Below, piece by piece: positions 8,662 through 17,253 of a stretch of DNA of 43,915 nucleotides (position 1 is the stretch's first letter; each line of letters begins with the position of its first letter). The translations under genes and the position numbers were made by a program. Under the pieces are notes generated by a model, which was given only the letters and a program-made list of their open reading frames with translations, had not been told where the DNA came from and searched no databases. Origin of the DNA: Arcobacter sp. EP1 (GTDB lineage Bacteria > Campylobacterota > Campylobacteria > Campylobacterales > Arcobacteraceae). The stretch spans positions 368,796 through 412,710 of the forward strand of contig LPNY01000139.1 in assembly GCA_001655195.1 (NCBI GenBank). The letters are read 5' to 3'.

Positions 8662-9431
8662 ACATTATATCGATAATTCCTGCAAGAATGGGTTCCAGTC
8701 GTTTTCCAGGAAAACCTATGAAAGATATTTTAGGTATGCCAATGATAGGGCATGTATACAAAAGAGTAAAAATGAGTAAAACTCTAAGCGAAGTCTATAT
8801 AGCCACTTGTGATAGTGAGATATATGACTATATAGAGAGTATAGGTGGAAAGGCTGTCATGACTAGTGACTGCCATGAGAGATGTAGTGATAGATGTGCT
8901 GAAGCTATGTTGAAAATTGAAGAAGAAACTGGTGAAAAATGTGACATTATGGTGATGGTGCAAGGTGATGAGCCACTAACATTTCCACAAATGATAGATG
9001 AGGCAGTTGCACCTATGATAGAAGACAAATCAGTACTTATTACTAATCTTGTAGCTGATATAGATACTTTAGAGGCATTTGAAAATCCAAATGAAGTAAA
9101 AGTAGTGATGGATAAAAATAATAATGCTTTATATTTTAGTAGAGAACCAATACCAAGTAGAAAAAAAGGGATACTTGAAGTACCTATGAAAAAGCAAGTA
9201 TGTGTGATACCATTTACAAGGGATTTTTTGCTACAATACAATCAAATGGAACCAACACCATTAGAGATAATTGAATCTGTAGATATGATGAGAATACTTG
9301 AAAATGGTGATAAAGTTAAGATGTGTGACACAAACTATATAACAAAAGCAGTTGACACTAAAGAGGATCTAGAACAAGTTCAAGAGATGATGAAAAATGA
9401 TGAATTATATAAGGAGTATAAGTGTCAATAA
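8658..9431 (+). CDS. KdsB-like CMP-ulosonic acid synthetase (cytidylyltransferase)
   Basis: This 257-residue protein has the 3-deoxy-manno-octulosonate cytidylyltransferase fold. The CTP-binding opening is IPARMGSSRFPGKPM (residues 7-21), VQGDEPL lies near residue 101, and FSREPIPS and VDTKEDLEQV are also present. Family members activate a 2-keto sugar acid with CTP to make the CMP-sugar donor. Length agrees with KdsB. Start ATGA overlaps the aldolase stop by 4 bp, indicating strict coupling. Because it follows an HpaI-like aldolase rather than kdsA/kdsC, it may be a dedicated paralogue acting on a non-Kdo ulosonic acid. The housekeeping Kdo enzyme would then lie elsewhere. Confidence 0.85.
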   Translation: MNIISIIPARMGSSRFPGKPMKDILGMPMIGHVYKRVKMSKTLSEVYIATCDSEIYDYIESIGGKAVMTSDCHERCSDRCAEAMLKIEEETGEKCDIMVMVQGDEPLTFPQMIDEAVAPMIEDKSVLITNLVADIDTLEAFENPNEVKVVMDKNNNALYFSREPIPSRKKGILEVPMKKQVCVIPFTRDFLLQYNQMEPTPLEIIESVDMMRILENGDKVKMCDTNYITKAVDTKEDLEQVQEMMKNDELYKEYKCQ

Positions 9432-10276
9432 AGAAAAAAGTGTTTGAATGTTTGCAAAAAGTATATACTTTACTACCAAATGTAATTCCAGGATACTTAG
9501 GGAAAAGATTTCGTGCTGAGTCTGCGGAAAAACTAGTAGTAATAGATGAAGTTAAAACGAACTATGGGATTTTAAAATATTATTGCCTAAGCTGGATACC
9601 TCTATGGCGTTCACAAACACTTTTTACAAAAGAGCCTGAAACTATTGAGTGGATAGATGCAATGGATAAAAATGATACTCTTTGGGATATTGGCTCAAAT
9701 GTTGGTCTGTACTCAGTATATGCAGGACTAAAGGGTATGAAAGTATTCTCATTTGAACCATCTGCTTTAAATACTTTTTTAATATCTAAAAATATTGAAA
9801 TCAATAATTTAAAAGATAATGTTTATCTCTTTCCTGTAGCAGTTTCAGATAAAAATGAGTTTGGCTATTTAAATATGACAAGTACTGACTTAGGAGGTGC
9901 TTTGAACGAATTTAACGAAACTGATGTAAAAACTGTAGGAGAAGGTAGTTATAAAAAAGATGTTGTATTTAAGCAAGGTATGTTTTCATATTCTATGGAT
10001 GAACTTATTGAAAAATACAAATTTGAGGTTCCGGACTATATAAAAATAGATGTAGATAGCATCGAAGATAGAATTGTTTACGGTGGCAGTAAAACACTTG
10101 CAAATGAAAAAGTAAAAGGTGTACTTTTGGAGTTAGATGAAACAGAAGAGAGAACACAAAAAATGATAGACTTTTTAGCTGAACGTGGATTGGTCCTTAA
10201 AGAGAAAAGACACTCGGAGATGTTTAATAATAGTCAATTTAAAACACAGTTCAATTATATATTTGGAAGACAATAA
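9422..10276 (+). CDS. FkbM-family methyltransferase
   Basis: This 284-residue SAM-dependent methyltransferase has its motif I loop in LWDIGSNVGLYSVYAG (about residues 79-94), followed by VFSFEPSALNTF, the acidic post-I segment of FkbM proteins. A later IKIDVDSIEDRIVYGG motif is also typical. These enzymes usually O-methylate sugars or small molecules. Start is GTG with AAGGAG at 9411-9416, overlapping the previous gene by 10 bp. The position next to the CMP-synthetase suggests that it methylates a sugar of the same glycan. The acceptor is unknown. Confidence 0.85.
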   Translation: MSIKKKVFECLQKVYTLLPNVIPGYLGKRFRAESAEKLVVIDEVKTNYGILKYYCLSWIPLWRSQTLFTKEPETIEWIDAMDKNDTLWDIGSNVGLYSVYAGLKGMKVFSFEPSALNTFLISKNIEINNLKDNVYLFPVAVSDKNEFGYLNMTSTDLGGALNEFNETDVKTVGEGSYKKDVVFKQGMFSYSMDELIEKYKFEVPDYIKIDVDSIEDRIVYGGSKTLANEKVKGVLLELDETEERTQKMIDFLAERGLVLKEKRHSEMFNNSQFKTQFNYIFGRQ

Positions 10277-11179
10277 ATGAATAATCGCTTTATAGACCCT
10301 AGCACGAAAAGAAAAGATACAATAGTTAAAGACAAGTTACAATATTTTGAGGGTTTTCCTGTTTTTTCTATTATCGAGTTTAATATTTATGGAAACTGTA
10401 ATCGGGATTGTAGTTTTTGCCCCGTTTCTAATCCTTTAGTTTATGAAAAAAAACATGAAGGTATTTCTACTGAGCTGTTTAACAAAATATTGGATGATTT
10501 AGTTCAAATTGACTATAAGGGTAAAATTTTATTTTCAGCTTTTTCTGAACCTCTTCTTCATAAAAAATTAGAAAACTTACTACTTAGTGCAAAAACAAAA
10601 TTACCACAAAGTAGATTAGAAATTGTTACAAATGGAGATTTATTATCTACCAAAAAATTAAAATCAATTTTTGATGCAGGTTTAGATTCTATTAGTATTA
10701 GTATGTATGATGGGAAACATCAAATAGAGCACTTTAATAACATGATGGAGACTTGTGGATTAGATAATACTCAAGTAATTTTAAGAAGAAGATACTTTGA
10801 AGATGGTAACTATGGAATCACCATATCAAATCGAAGTGGACTTATCAACTCAAATGAATTCAGAGATGAAAATGAAAATGCTATTTCAGAACTTCCTTTA
10901 AAAAATAAATGTTATTATCCTTTTTATATGATTCTAATAGATTATAATGGAGATGTTTTATTATGTCCACATGATTGGAGTAAAAAGTTTAAATTTGCAA
11001 ATTTAGCAACTCAAAACCTTTGGGATACTTGGAAAAATAAAACTATAAATGGAATACGAAAAAAATTAGCAAGTTCTAATCGAAATTTTAATCCATGTAA
11101 TCGTTGTGATGTTCTTGGTACAGTTATAGGTAAAGAAAGTTTTGATGGATGGATGAATATGGAGCTTAATAAACAATGA
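10277..11179 (+). CDS. radical SAM/SPASM-domain protein
   Basis: This is a 300-residue radical SAM enzyme. The [4Fe-4S] cluster motif CNRDCSFC (Cys41, Cys45, Cys48) lies in the N-terminal barrel. A C-terminal SPASM-like set of cysteines is visible in NKCYYPF, DVLLCPHDW and NPCNRC. The family generates a 5'-deoxyadenosyl radical for dehydrogenation, epimerisation or peptide modification; SPASM members carry auxiliary clusters. ATG directly follows the FkbM stop (TAAATG), with GGAAGA upstream. In a sugar operon it may dehydrogenate or epimerise a sugar carbon, but no substrate can be named. Confidence 0.88.
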   Translation: MNNRFIDPSTKRKDTIVKDKLQYFEGFPVFSIIEFNIYGNCNRDCSFCPVSNPLVYEKKHEGISTELFNKILDDLVQIDYKGKILFSAFSEPLLHKKLENLLLSAKTKLPQSRLEIVTNGDLLSTKKLKSIFDAGLDSISISMYDGKHQIEHFNNMMETCGLDNTQVILRRRYFEDGNYGITISNRSGLINSNEFRDENENAISELPLKNKCYYPFYMILIDYNGDVLLCPHDWSKKFKFANLATQNLWDTWKNKTINGIRKKLASSNRNFNPCNRCDVLGTVIGKESFDGWMNMELNKQ

Positions 11180-11889
11180 AAACAGTTTTGATTACTGGTG
11201 CAAATAGTGGAATAGGATTTAGTTGTGTTCGAGCCTTCTTAAATGAGGGATATAAAGTTTATGCTCATTACCATAATCAAAAAGATAACTTAAAAAGTCT
11301 GGAAAATGATAGACTTATATTAATACAAGCTGATTTAAGTCAAGAAATAGAAACCAAAAAGATTATTGCAAATATTTTTGATGATACGAAAACACTAGAT
11401 GTTTTAGTCAATAACGCAGCCTTTTATAAAAGAGTATCAACCTTTGATAAAATATCTGTTAAGGACTTTGATTATACAATGCAGGTTAATTTACACGCAC
11501 CTTTTTTATTATCTAAAGAATATTTGAAATATATGAAGAGTCATAAAAAAGGAAATATAATAAATATTTCAAGTATAGGTGTAAAATATGGTGGATCACC
11601 AAATTCTATCGCATATACAGTCTCAAAATCAGCATTAGAGACAATGACAGTATCATTTGCTAAAGAAGCAGCTAAGTATAATATTTTAGTGAATGCTTTG
11701 AGAGTAGGTGTAACTGATACGGATATTCATCTGAATGCTGATAACAAGAATATGAAAAAAAGAATAGAAATGATTCCCTTAGGGAGAATGGCTTTTCCAG
11801 AAGAAATAGCAGACTATATCTTATTTTTATCATCGGACAAGTGTTGTTTTTCAACAGGAAGTATTTTAACCATAGCTGGAGGTGAATAA
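11176..11889 (+). CDS. SDR-family oxidoreductase, FabG-like
   Basis: This 237-residue classical SDR has the nucleotide-binding loop ITGANSGIGF at 6-15, VNNAAFYKR in the mid-domain, a NISSIGVKYG catalytic Ser region and YTVSK as the active-site Tyr/Lys pair. It ends with the family C-terminal segment (STGSILTIAGG). It reduces or oxidises a carbonyl or hydroxyl with NAD(P)H. It overlaps the radical SAM stop (ATGA) and abuts the next gene (TAATG), so it is firmly within the operon. It could handle a keto intermediate made by the radical SAM protein or the D-2-hydroxyacid dehydrogenase. Confidence 0.88.
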   Translation: MKTVLITGANSGIGFSCVRAFLNEGYKVYAHYHNQKDNLKSLENDRLILIQADLSQEIETKKIIANIFDDTKTLDVLVNNAAFYKRVSTFDKISVKDFDYTMQVNLHAPFLLSKEYLKYMKSHKKGNIINISSIGVKYGGSPNSIAYTVSKSALETMTVSFAKEAAKYNILVNALRVGVTDTDIHLNADNKNMKKRIEMIPLGRMAFPEEIADYILFLSSDKCCFSTGSILTIAGGE

Positions 11890-12809
11890 TGAATATTGTA
11901 GCAACATCGCCATCATTTTCTAAAAATAAAATATTACAAGACGAGATATACAAATATTTCCCAAATGCAAAGCTGAACCTTGAGGGAAAGAGGTTTAATA
12001 AAAATGAGTTAATAGAGTATATAAAAGATGCTGATGCTCTAATAGTAGGACTTGAGAATATAACTAAAGAAGTATTAGATAGTTGTTCAAGTCTAAAGAT
12101 AATCTCTAAATATGGTGTTGGACTAAATAATATTGATCTAGAAGCTTGTAAAAAGAATGATATAGCTATAGGATGGACTGGTGGAGTAAACAAACTCTCT
12201 GTTGCAGAGATGGCATTAGGTTTTATGTTGATGTTCGCAAGAAATTTATATACCACATCAAATGAGCTTAAAAAGGGTAGCTGGAATAAATCAGGTGGTT
12301 TTCAATTAAGTGGTAAAACTATAGGTGTCATAGGTGTTGGACATATAGGTAAAGAGGTTATTAGACTACTTAAACCTTTTGGTTGTAAGATATATGTAAA
12401 TGATATAATAAATCAAGGTGATTATTATAAAGAGAATGATTTAGAAGAAACTTCAAAAAAACAGATATTTCAAATTTGTGATATAGTCACTATTCATACT
12501 CCACATAACGATATTACAGATAATATGGTTGATATAGAAATATTAAAGAATATGAAAAGGAGTGCTTATATACTAAATACTGCTCGTGGTGGTATCATAA
12601 ATGAAATAGATTTAAAATGTGCTTTACAAAATAATATTATAGCAGGAGCTGCAATAGATGCATATACAGAAGAACCTCCAACTGATCAAGAATTTTTAAG
12701 TTTACCAAATCTCATCTGTACTCCACATATAGGTGGAAATGCAAAAGAAGCAGTTGAAGCTATGGGAATGTCTGCAATTGAACATCTGAAAGGGTATTAT
12801 AACTTATGA
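11889..12809 (+). CDS. D-2-hydroxyacid dehydrogenase (SerA-like)
   Basis: This 306-residue NAD-dependent D-isomer-specific 2-hydroxyacid dehydrogenase has a Rossmann loop GVIGVGHIGKEV (about 142-153), the catalytic Arg in NTARGGIINE, the Glu in DAYTEEPP and the catalytic His in CTPHIGG. It lacks the C-terminal ACT regulatory domain of housekeeping SerA and is closer to short phosphoglycerate dehydrogenase-like members. Start overlaps the SDR stop by one base (TAATG). In an operon with a pyruvate aldolase and a CMP-ulosonate synthetase it may interconvert a 2-keto and a 2-hydroxy sugar acid, or supply a hydroxyacid substituent. Both are inferences. Confidence 0.88.
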   Translation: MNIVATSPSFSKNKILQDEIYKYFPNAKLNLEGKRFNKNELIEYIKDADALIVGLENITKEVLDSCSSLKIISKYGVGLNNIDLEACKKNDIAIGWTGGVNKLSVAEMALGFMLMFARNLYTTSNELKKGSWNKSGGFQLSGKTIGVIGVGHIGKEVIRLLKPFGCKIYVNDIINQGDYYKENDLEETSKKQIFQICDIVTIHTPHNDITDNMVDIEILKNMKRSAYILNTARGGIINEIDLKCALQNNIIAGAAIDAYTEEPPTDQEFLSLPNLICTPHIGGNAKEAVEAMGMSAIEHLKGYYNL

Positions 12810-13690
12810 AAAAAGTAGTTGTTTTTGGAGGAAGTGGATTTTTAGGGTCTTATGTCGCTGATGAATTAACTCGAAGAGACTATGATATAACAATAGCAGA
12901 CATACAAAAATCAAAATGTATACAAGGTAATCAACACTTTAAAACTGTAAATGTATTAGATATGGAAAATATAAAATCCATTATAAAAGATGCAGATATA
13001 GTATATAACTTTGTCGCTATAGCAAATTTAGATGATGCTATACATGACCCTATAAATGCCATGAAAATAAATGTTATGGGCAATCTAAATATATTAGAAG
13101 CTTGTAGACAAGTCAAGTGTATAGAAAGATTTGTATATGCTAGTAGTGCGTACGCGCTAAGTACTGAAGGTTCATTTTATGGAATTAGTAAACAAAGTAG
13201 TGAGAAGCTTACTGAAGAGTACTATAAAAGATATGGATTGAAATATACAGTTATACGATATGGTTCCCTATACGGAGAAAGAGCAAGTCATAATAACTAT
13301 ATATACAATCTTTTAAGTGATGCTATAGAAAATGGAAAGTTACACTATAAAGGTGATGGTCAGGATTTAAGAGAGTATATTCATGCAGCTGATGCCGCAA
13401 AACTTTCAGTTGATATACTTGAAGATAGACAGTATGAAAATGAACATATTATATTAACAGGTACTGAAAGACTTAAAAGAATAGAGTTGCTTACTATGAT
13501 AAATGAGATTATGCAAAATAAACTTGATGTAAAACAAATATCAGATAATAATACGGGACACTATAAAATAACACCTTACTCATACCATCCTACAGTTGCT
13601 AAAAAACTTGTTGCAAATCCATTTATAGATTTAGGACAGGGATTATTAGAGTGTATACAAGAAATCCATAAAGAGTTGGACAATGAATAA
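12806..13690 (+). CDS. NAD-dependent epimerase/dehydratase (extended SDR)
   Basis: This 294-residue extended SDR begins with VVVFGGSGFLGSYVADEL (a GxxGxxG loop), has YASSAYALS in the catalytic Ser region, YGISK as Tyr/Lys pair and IRYGSLYG before the substrate-binding half. Such proteins epimerise, dehydrate or reduce nucleotide sugars. ATGA overlaps the preceding stop, and the following start overlaps by 8 bp. No residue defines the sugar. It is one of four extended or atypical SDRs in the locus and keeps all canonical residues, unlike those at 18738 and 21614. Confidence 0.87.
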   Translation: MKKVVVFGGSGFLGSYVADELTRRDYDITIADIQKSKCIQGNQHFKTVNVLDMENIKSIIKDADIVYNFVAIANLDDAIHDPINAMKINVMGNLNILEACRQVKCIERFVYASSAYALSTEGSFYGISKQSSEKLTEEYYKRYGLKYTVIRYGSLYGERASHNNYIYNLLSDAIENGKLHYKGDGQDLREYIHAADAAKLSVDILEDRQYENEHIILTGTERLKRIELLTMINEIMQNKLDVKQISDNNTGHYKITPYSYHPTVAKKLVANPFIDLGQGLLECIQEIHKELDNE

Positions 13691-14354
13691 AACTATATTT
13701 CTATCTTATTTATTGGATGGTAATACTCCTACTTATGGAAATAGAAATAAATTTATAACAGAAAAAAAGAGCGATATCTCAAAAGGTGATGTTGCAAATG
13801 ATACTAGCATATCAACAACGACACATATAGGTACACATATAGATATGCCTTATCATTTTTATGAGGATGGACAGACTATAGAAGATTTTGATGCTGATTT
13901 TTGGGTTTTTAAAAAGCCTTTGATTGTTGAACTAGAACAAGATGATTTAATTATAAACGATAAATTAATAGATAAGTTAAAGTCTATTGAAAATATTGGT
14001 TATGATATTCTCCTAGTAAAAACAGGAATTTGTTATAGAAGAGAGGCAGAAGTGTTTTGGAGGGAAAATTATGGCTTTCATCCTGATATTTATGATTATT
14101 TGATTGAAAACTTTTCAAATATTAGGGTACTTGGATTTGATAGTATTTCTGTTTCTAGTTTTACAAACAGAATCCTTGGCCGAGAAGCTCATAAAAGATT
14201 TTTAAATCCTAATAACCCAATCTTATTGCTTGAGGATCTGGACTTAAAAAATATTTATGAAAATATGGATTTTGAGAAAATAGTTGTTTCACCATTAAGA
14301 ATTGCAAAGTGCGATGGATTACCGTGTACAGTAATAGGAATAAGTAATGGTTAA
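13683..14354 (+). CDS. cyclase-family (kynurenine formamidase-like) metallohydrolase
   Basis: This 223-residue protein carries the family signature HIGTHIDMPYHF, with putative metal ligands His48, His52, Asp54 and His58. The cyclase/KynB family includes arylformamidases and isatin hydrolase, zinc or manganese enzymes that open amides or lactams. Members found in polyketide clusters are annotated as cyclases. In a glycan operon its job is unclear: it could hydrolyse a formamide, an amide or a lactone of a sugar acid. It overlaps both neighbours by 8 bp, so it belongs to the same transcription unit. The function is unassigned beyond family. Confidence 0.85.
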   Translation: MNKTIFLSYLLDGNTPTYGNRNKFITEKKSDISKGDVANDTSISTTTHIGTHIDMPYHFYEDGQTIEDFDADFWVFKKPLIVELEQDDLIINDKLIDKLKSIENIGYDILLVKTGICYRREAEVFWRENYGFHPDIYDYLIENFSNIRVLGFDSISVSSFTNRILGREAHKRFLNPNNPILLLEDLDLKNIYENMDFEKIVVSPLRIAKCDGLPCTVIGISNG

Positions 14355-14964
14355 AGTTATCTTCTGGGATTTTGACGGTGTTATCCTTAATAGTATGAAA
14401 ATAAAAGGTGATGGTTTTGTAGAGTTGTTTCAAGGATATAACATATTAGACGTTCAAAAGCTAGAAAAATATCATTACGCAAATGGTGGAATATCAAGAT
14501 TTGAAAAAATAAAATACTTTTATAGTGAAATATTAAAAAAAGATATTTGTGAAGATGAAATTATGATATTAGCTGAAAAATTTAGAACCATTATTGAAAA
14601 AAAACTTTTTGATAAGTCAAATTTAATATATGAAGTTATTGAATTTATAAAAGAAAATTATAAAAAATATAATTTTCATATAGTTTCAGGTGCTGAACAT
14701 GATGAGTTGAATAGTTTGTGTATATGTTTTGATATAGAACAATATTTTTTATCCATTAATGGAAGCCCAACAAAAAAAGCGGTTTGGGTAAAAAACATTT
14801 TGGAAAAATATAATTATGATAAAGAAGAGACAATCTTGATAGGTGATAGTATCAATGACTACAACGCTGCAAATGAAAATGATGTAATCTTTTATGGATT
14901 TAATAATATTGAATTAAAACAATATGGAAATTATATTGATAACTTTGAAAGATTTAAAGTTTGA
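14347..14964 (+). CDS. HAD-superfamily phosphatase
   Basis: This 205-residue HAD hydrolase has the motif I nucleophile at Asp8 with Asp10 (FWDFDGV), a motif II Ser in HIVSGAEHDEL, and the motif III/IV ILIGDSINDYNAA. The alpha-helical cap between residues about 20 and 90 marks a subclass I, phosphoglycolate-phosphatase-like enzyme. It could remove a phosphate from a sugar acid phosphate, the role KdsC plays in Kdo synthesis. That parallel is suggested by the nearby CMP-synthetase and aldolase but not shown by the sequence. It overlaps the previous gene by 8 bp and the next by 4. Confidence 0.87.
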   Translation: MVKVIFWDFDGVILNSMKIKGDGFVELFQGYNILDVQKLEKYHYANGGISRFEKIKYFYSEILKKDICEDEIMILAEKFRTIIEKKLFDKSNLIYEVIEFIKENYKKYNFHIVSGAEHDELNSLCICFDIEQYFLSINGSPTKKAVWVKNILEKYNYDKEETILIGDSINDYNAANENDVIFYGFNNIELKQYGNYIDNFERFKV

Positions 14965-16475
14965 ATCCTAAAAAACTCTATACTTCATATCAAGAAAAAA
15001 AGAATGATTTTCATTGCTATATTGATAATATCAAAAAAAATGCTCCATGGGATATAAATAGCATCATTAATGCTACTCTTGTCAAAAATCCATATGCAAG
15101 TGATTTTCCTTTGAGGTTTTTTAAAAATGATACTAATACCTCAAATAAAACTTTATTAATTTTAAAGAGTATTTTTAAGTTTTATACAAGAAATATATAT
15201 TTATTCTTTTCGTATATGATAGCGTCATTACTTTATAAACTTTATTATAGAAGAAAGCGGAAAAATAACCTTCAAATAATTATTGATGTCTTTGGACTAA
15301 TCGATAAAACAAACCAAAATGGTAAATATACTGAAAACTATTTAGCTGGTATATATCAAATATTTGAAAAATTCAATACACCATATTCAATACTGATTAG
15401 ACCTTACGGTGTGGGTAAAAATCCATTTAAACTTAAACAGTTTTTTAAAATAATAAATAAAGATAGTAGAGATTTTATTTTTGAGTATGAGTTTCTCAGT
15501 TTGTATAATATTATAGAGCTTTTCTTTTTGATCTTGATATATCCATTTAAGACGCTAAGACTTTTGCAAAAAGAAAAAACTCCAATAGACAAAATGTTTA
15601 ATTATTCTTTGATAGCAGATTTACAAAAGTTTAGTTTTGACAGTCTAACGAGATATATATTAGGTAAAAATTTATCAAAAATCAAAAGTATTGAGAAAAT
15701 TTATTCTTGGAGTGAATTTCAAGTAATAGAACGAAGTTTTAATTATGCTATAAGAAAAAACAGTAATCATATAGAGCTTATTGGGTTACAATTTTCTCTT
15801 AATTATGAAGTTTACTTTAATGCATATACAGATGATATAGACTATGAAATTTTGAGTTCTCCTCACAAGATGTTAGTCAATGGAAGATATTATGTACAAA
15901 ATAGAAAAAAAATTAAATATATTAAAGGGGTATCTTTAAGATATAAAGAGATATTTAATTTCAAAGGGATAAAGGAAGAAAAAAATATTATATTATTAGG
16001 TTCCTATGTAGTACCGGATACAATATATATGCTTCAAAGTAGGATGGTTTCCCAAAATTTAATTTTTAAAAGCCATCCTGCTATAGATATTAATCAATTT
16101 GATATATATCTTAATGATATAATAATATCAACTGAAAATATTTATAGACTTTTTCAAGAGGCAAAGCTCGTCGTTTGTAGCACAATGTCTGGTGCTGCAG
16201 TTGAAGCGGTAGCTTGTGGAGTATCTGTAATTATTATAGCTAGCCAAGATAATCTTACTGCAAACCCACTCGTAGAGTATGGGCAAGGAAAGATTTGGGA
16301 TATAGTTTATGATGTGAGTGAAATGGAAGGTATTTATAAAAAGCTTCTAGATTATAGAGCTAATAGTCGTAAAGAAATAAATGAGATAGCGAATTGGTAT
16401 AAGGATAATTTCTTTGTAAAACCTACAGAAGAGAATATAGTAAAAGTATTTGAACTAGAGAAGGAGAAGAATTAG
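14961..16475 (+). CDS. putative GT-B-like surface-glycan transferase
   Basis: This 504-residue protein is not a member of a common GT family by eye. The start is a TTG overlapping the HAD stop; no strong Shine-Dalgarno is seen, so the N-terminus is uncertain. Two hydrophobic stretches occur at about 63-85 and 185-200. The C-terminal half has ILLGSYVVPD, KSHPA (His372-Pro373) and VVCSTMSGAAVEAVACGV, a layout seen in GT-B enzymes such as capsule Kdo and glycerophosphate transferases. The KxHP motif parallels RLHP in the LIC12162-like protein. A CMP-sugar donor is plausible given the operon. Acceptor and linkage are unknown. Confidence 0.65.
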   Translation: MNPKKLYTSYQEKKNDFHCYIDNIKKNAPWDINSIINATLVKNPYASDFPLRFFKNDTNTSNKTLLILKSIFKFYTRNIYLFFSYMIASLLYKLYYRRKRKNNLQIIIDVFGLIDKTNQNGKYTENYLAGIYQIFEKFNTPYSILIRPYGVGKNPFKLKQFFKIINKDSRDFIFEYEFLSLYNIIELFFLILIYPFKTLRLLQKEKTPIDKMFNYSLIADLQKFSFDSLTRYILGKNLSKIKSIEKIYSWSEFQVIERSFNYAIRKNSNHIELIGLQFSLNYEVYFNAYTDDIDYEILSSPHKMLVNGRYYVQNRKKIKYIKGVSLRYKEIFNFKGIKEEKNIILLGSYVVPDTIYMLQSRMVSQNLIFKSHPAIDINQFDIYLNDIIISTENIYRLFQEAKLVVCSTMSGAAVEAVACGVSVIIIASQDNLTANPLVEYGQGKIWDIVYDVSEMEGIYKKLLDYRANSRKEINEIANWYKDNFFVKPTEENIVKVFELEKEKN

Positions 16476-16476
16476 T

Positions 16477-17253
16477 ATGAAAGTATTATTATTGGCAGGA
16501 GGATTTGGAACTAGACTTAGTGAAGAAACAGATATACGACCAAAACCTATGGTGGAAATAGGTGAAAAACCTATTTTATGGCATATTATGAAATTATACT
16601 CAACTTATGGTTTTAATGATTTTGTAGTTTTACTTGGATATAAAGGTTATTATATAAAGGAGTATTTCGCAAATTATTTTTTACATCAAAGTGATGTAAC
16701 AATAGATATGCAAAATGGGAGAATGGAAGTTTTAAATAACTCTAGTGAACCGTGGAAAGTAACTTTACTAGATACTGGACTTAATAGTATGACGGGTAGT
16801 CGAATTAAAAAAGCTCAAAAATTTGTTGGTAATGAATCCTTTATGCTTACATATGGTGATGGTGTGGCAGATATTAATATACAAGAACTTGTTAAGTTTC
16901 ATAAAGCACATGGTAAAGCAATGACAATGACATCAGCTCAACCAGAAGGGCGATTTGGTGCATTAAATATTGAAGCAAATAATCAGGTGACAGATTTTTT
17001 AGAAAAACCAAAAGGTGATGGTGGTTGGATAAATGCAGGTTATTTTGTGTGTGAGCCAAAAGTATTTGAGTATATTCATGATAATAATGACAGTATTGTT
17101 TTTGAACAAAAGCCATTACAAGATCTAGCACAAAATAGAGAAATAGTTACATTTAAACATAATGGTTTTTGGAAACCAATGGATAGTTTAAAAGATAAAA
17201 ATGACTTAAATAAACTTTGGGATTATAATAAAGCTCCTTGGAAAGTTTGGTAA
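16477..17253 (+). CDS. rfbF: glucose-1-phosphate cytidylyltransferase
   Basis: This 258-residue nucleotidyltransferase has the diagnostic RfbF opening LLAGGFGTRLSEET, then RPKPMVEIGEKPILWHI, and the family-typical FMLTYGDGVADI and FWKPMDSLKD. It makes CDP-glucose from CTP and glucose-1-phosphate. AAGGAG at 16461-16466 gives a strong ribosome binding site, and the ATG follows the previous stop by one base. The next gene encodes the dehydratase that uses its product, the usual pairing. Full length for the family, with no changes in visible motifs. Confidence 0.95.
   Translation: MKVLLLAGGFGTRLSEETDIRPKPMVEIGEKPILWHIMKLYSTYGFNDFVVLLGYKGYYIKEYFANYFLHQSDVTIDMQNGRMEVLNNSSEPWKVTLLDTGLNSMTGSRIKKAQKFVGNESFMLTYGDGVADINIQELVKFHKAHGKAMTMTSAQPEGRFGALNIEANNQVTDFLEKPKGDGGWINAGYFVCEPKVFEYIHDNNDSIVFEQKPLQDLAQNREIVTFKHNGFWKPMDSLKDKNDLNKLWDYNKAPWKVW

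Noticed and set aside
8828-9241. 137-codon minus-strand open frame
   Set aside because: It is antisense to the KdsB-like gene, whose conserved motifs are all on the plus strand.
11672-12256. 194-codon minus-strand open frame
   Set aside because: It lies opposite two well-supported genes (SDR and D-2-hydroxyacid dehydrogenase), has no recognisable motif and is compositionally a shadow frame.
17238-17252. TTG at 17238 as the start of rfbG
   Set aside because: The ATG at 17253 sharing a base with the rfbF stop gives the normal family N-terminus.
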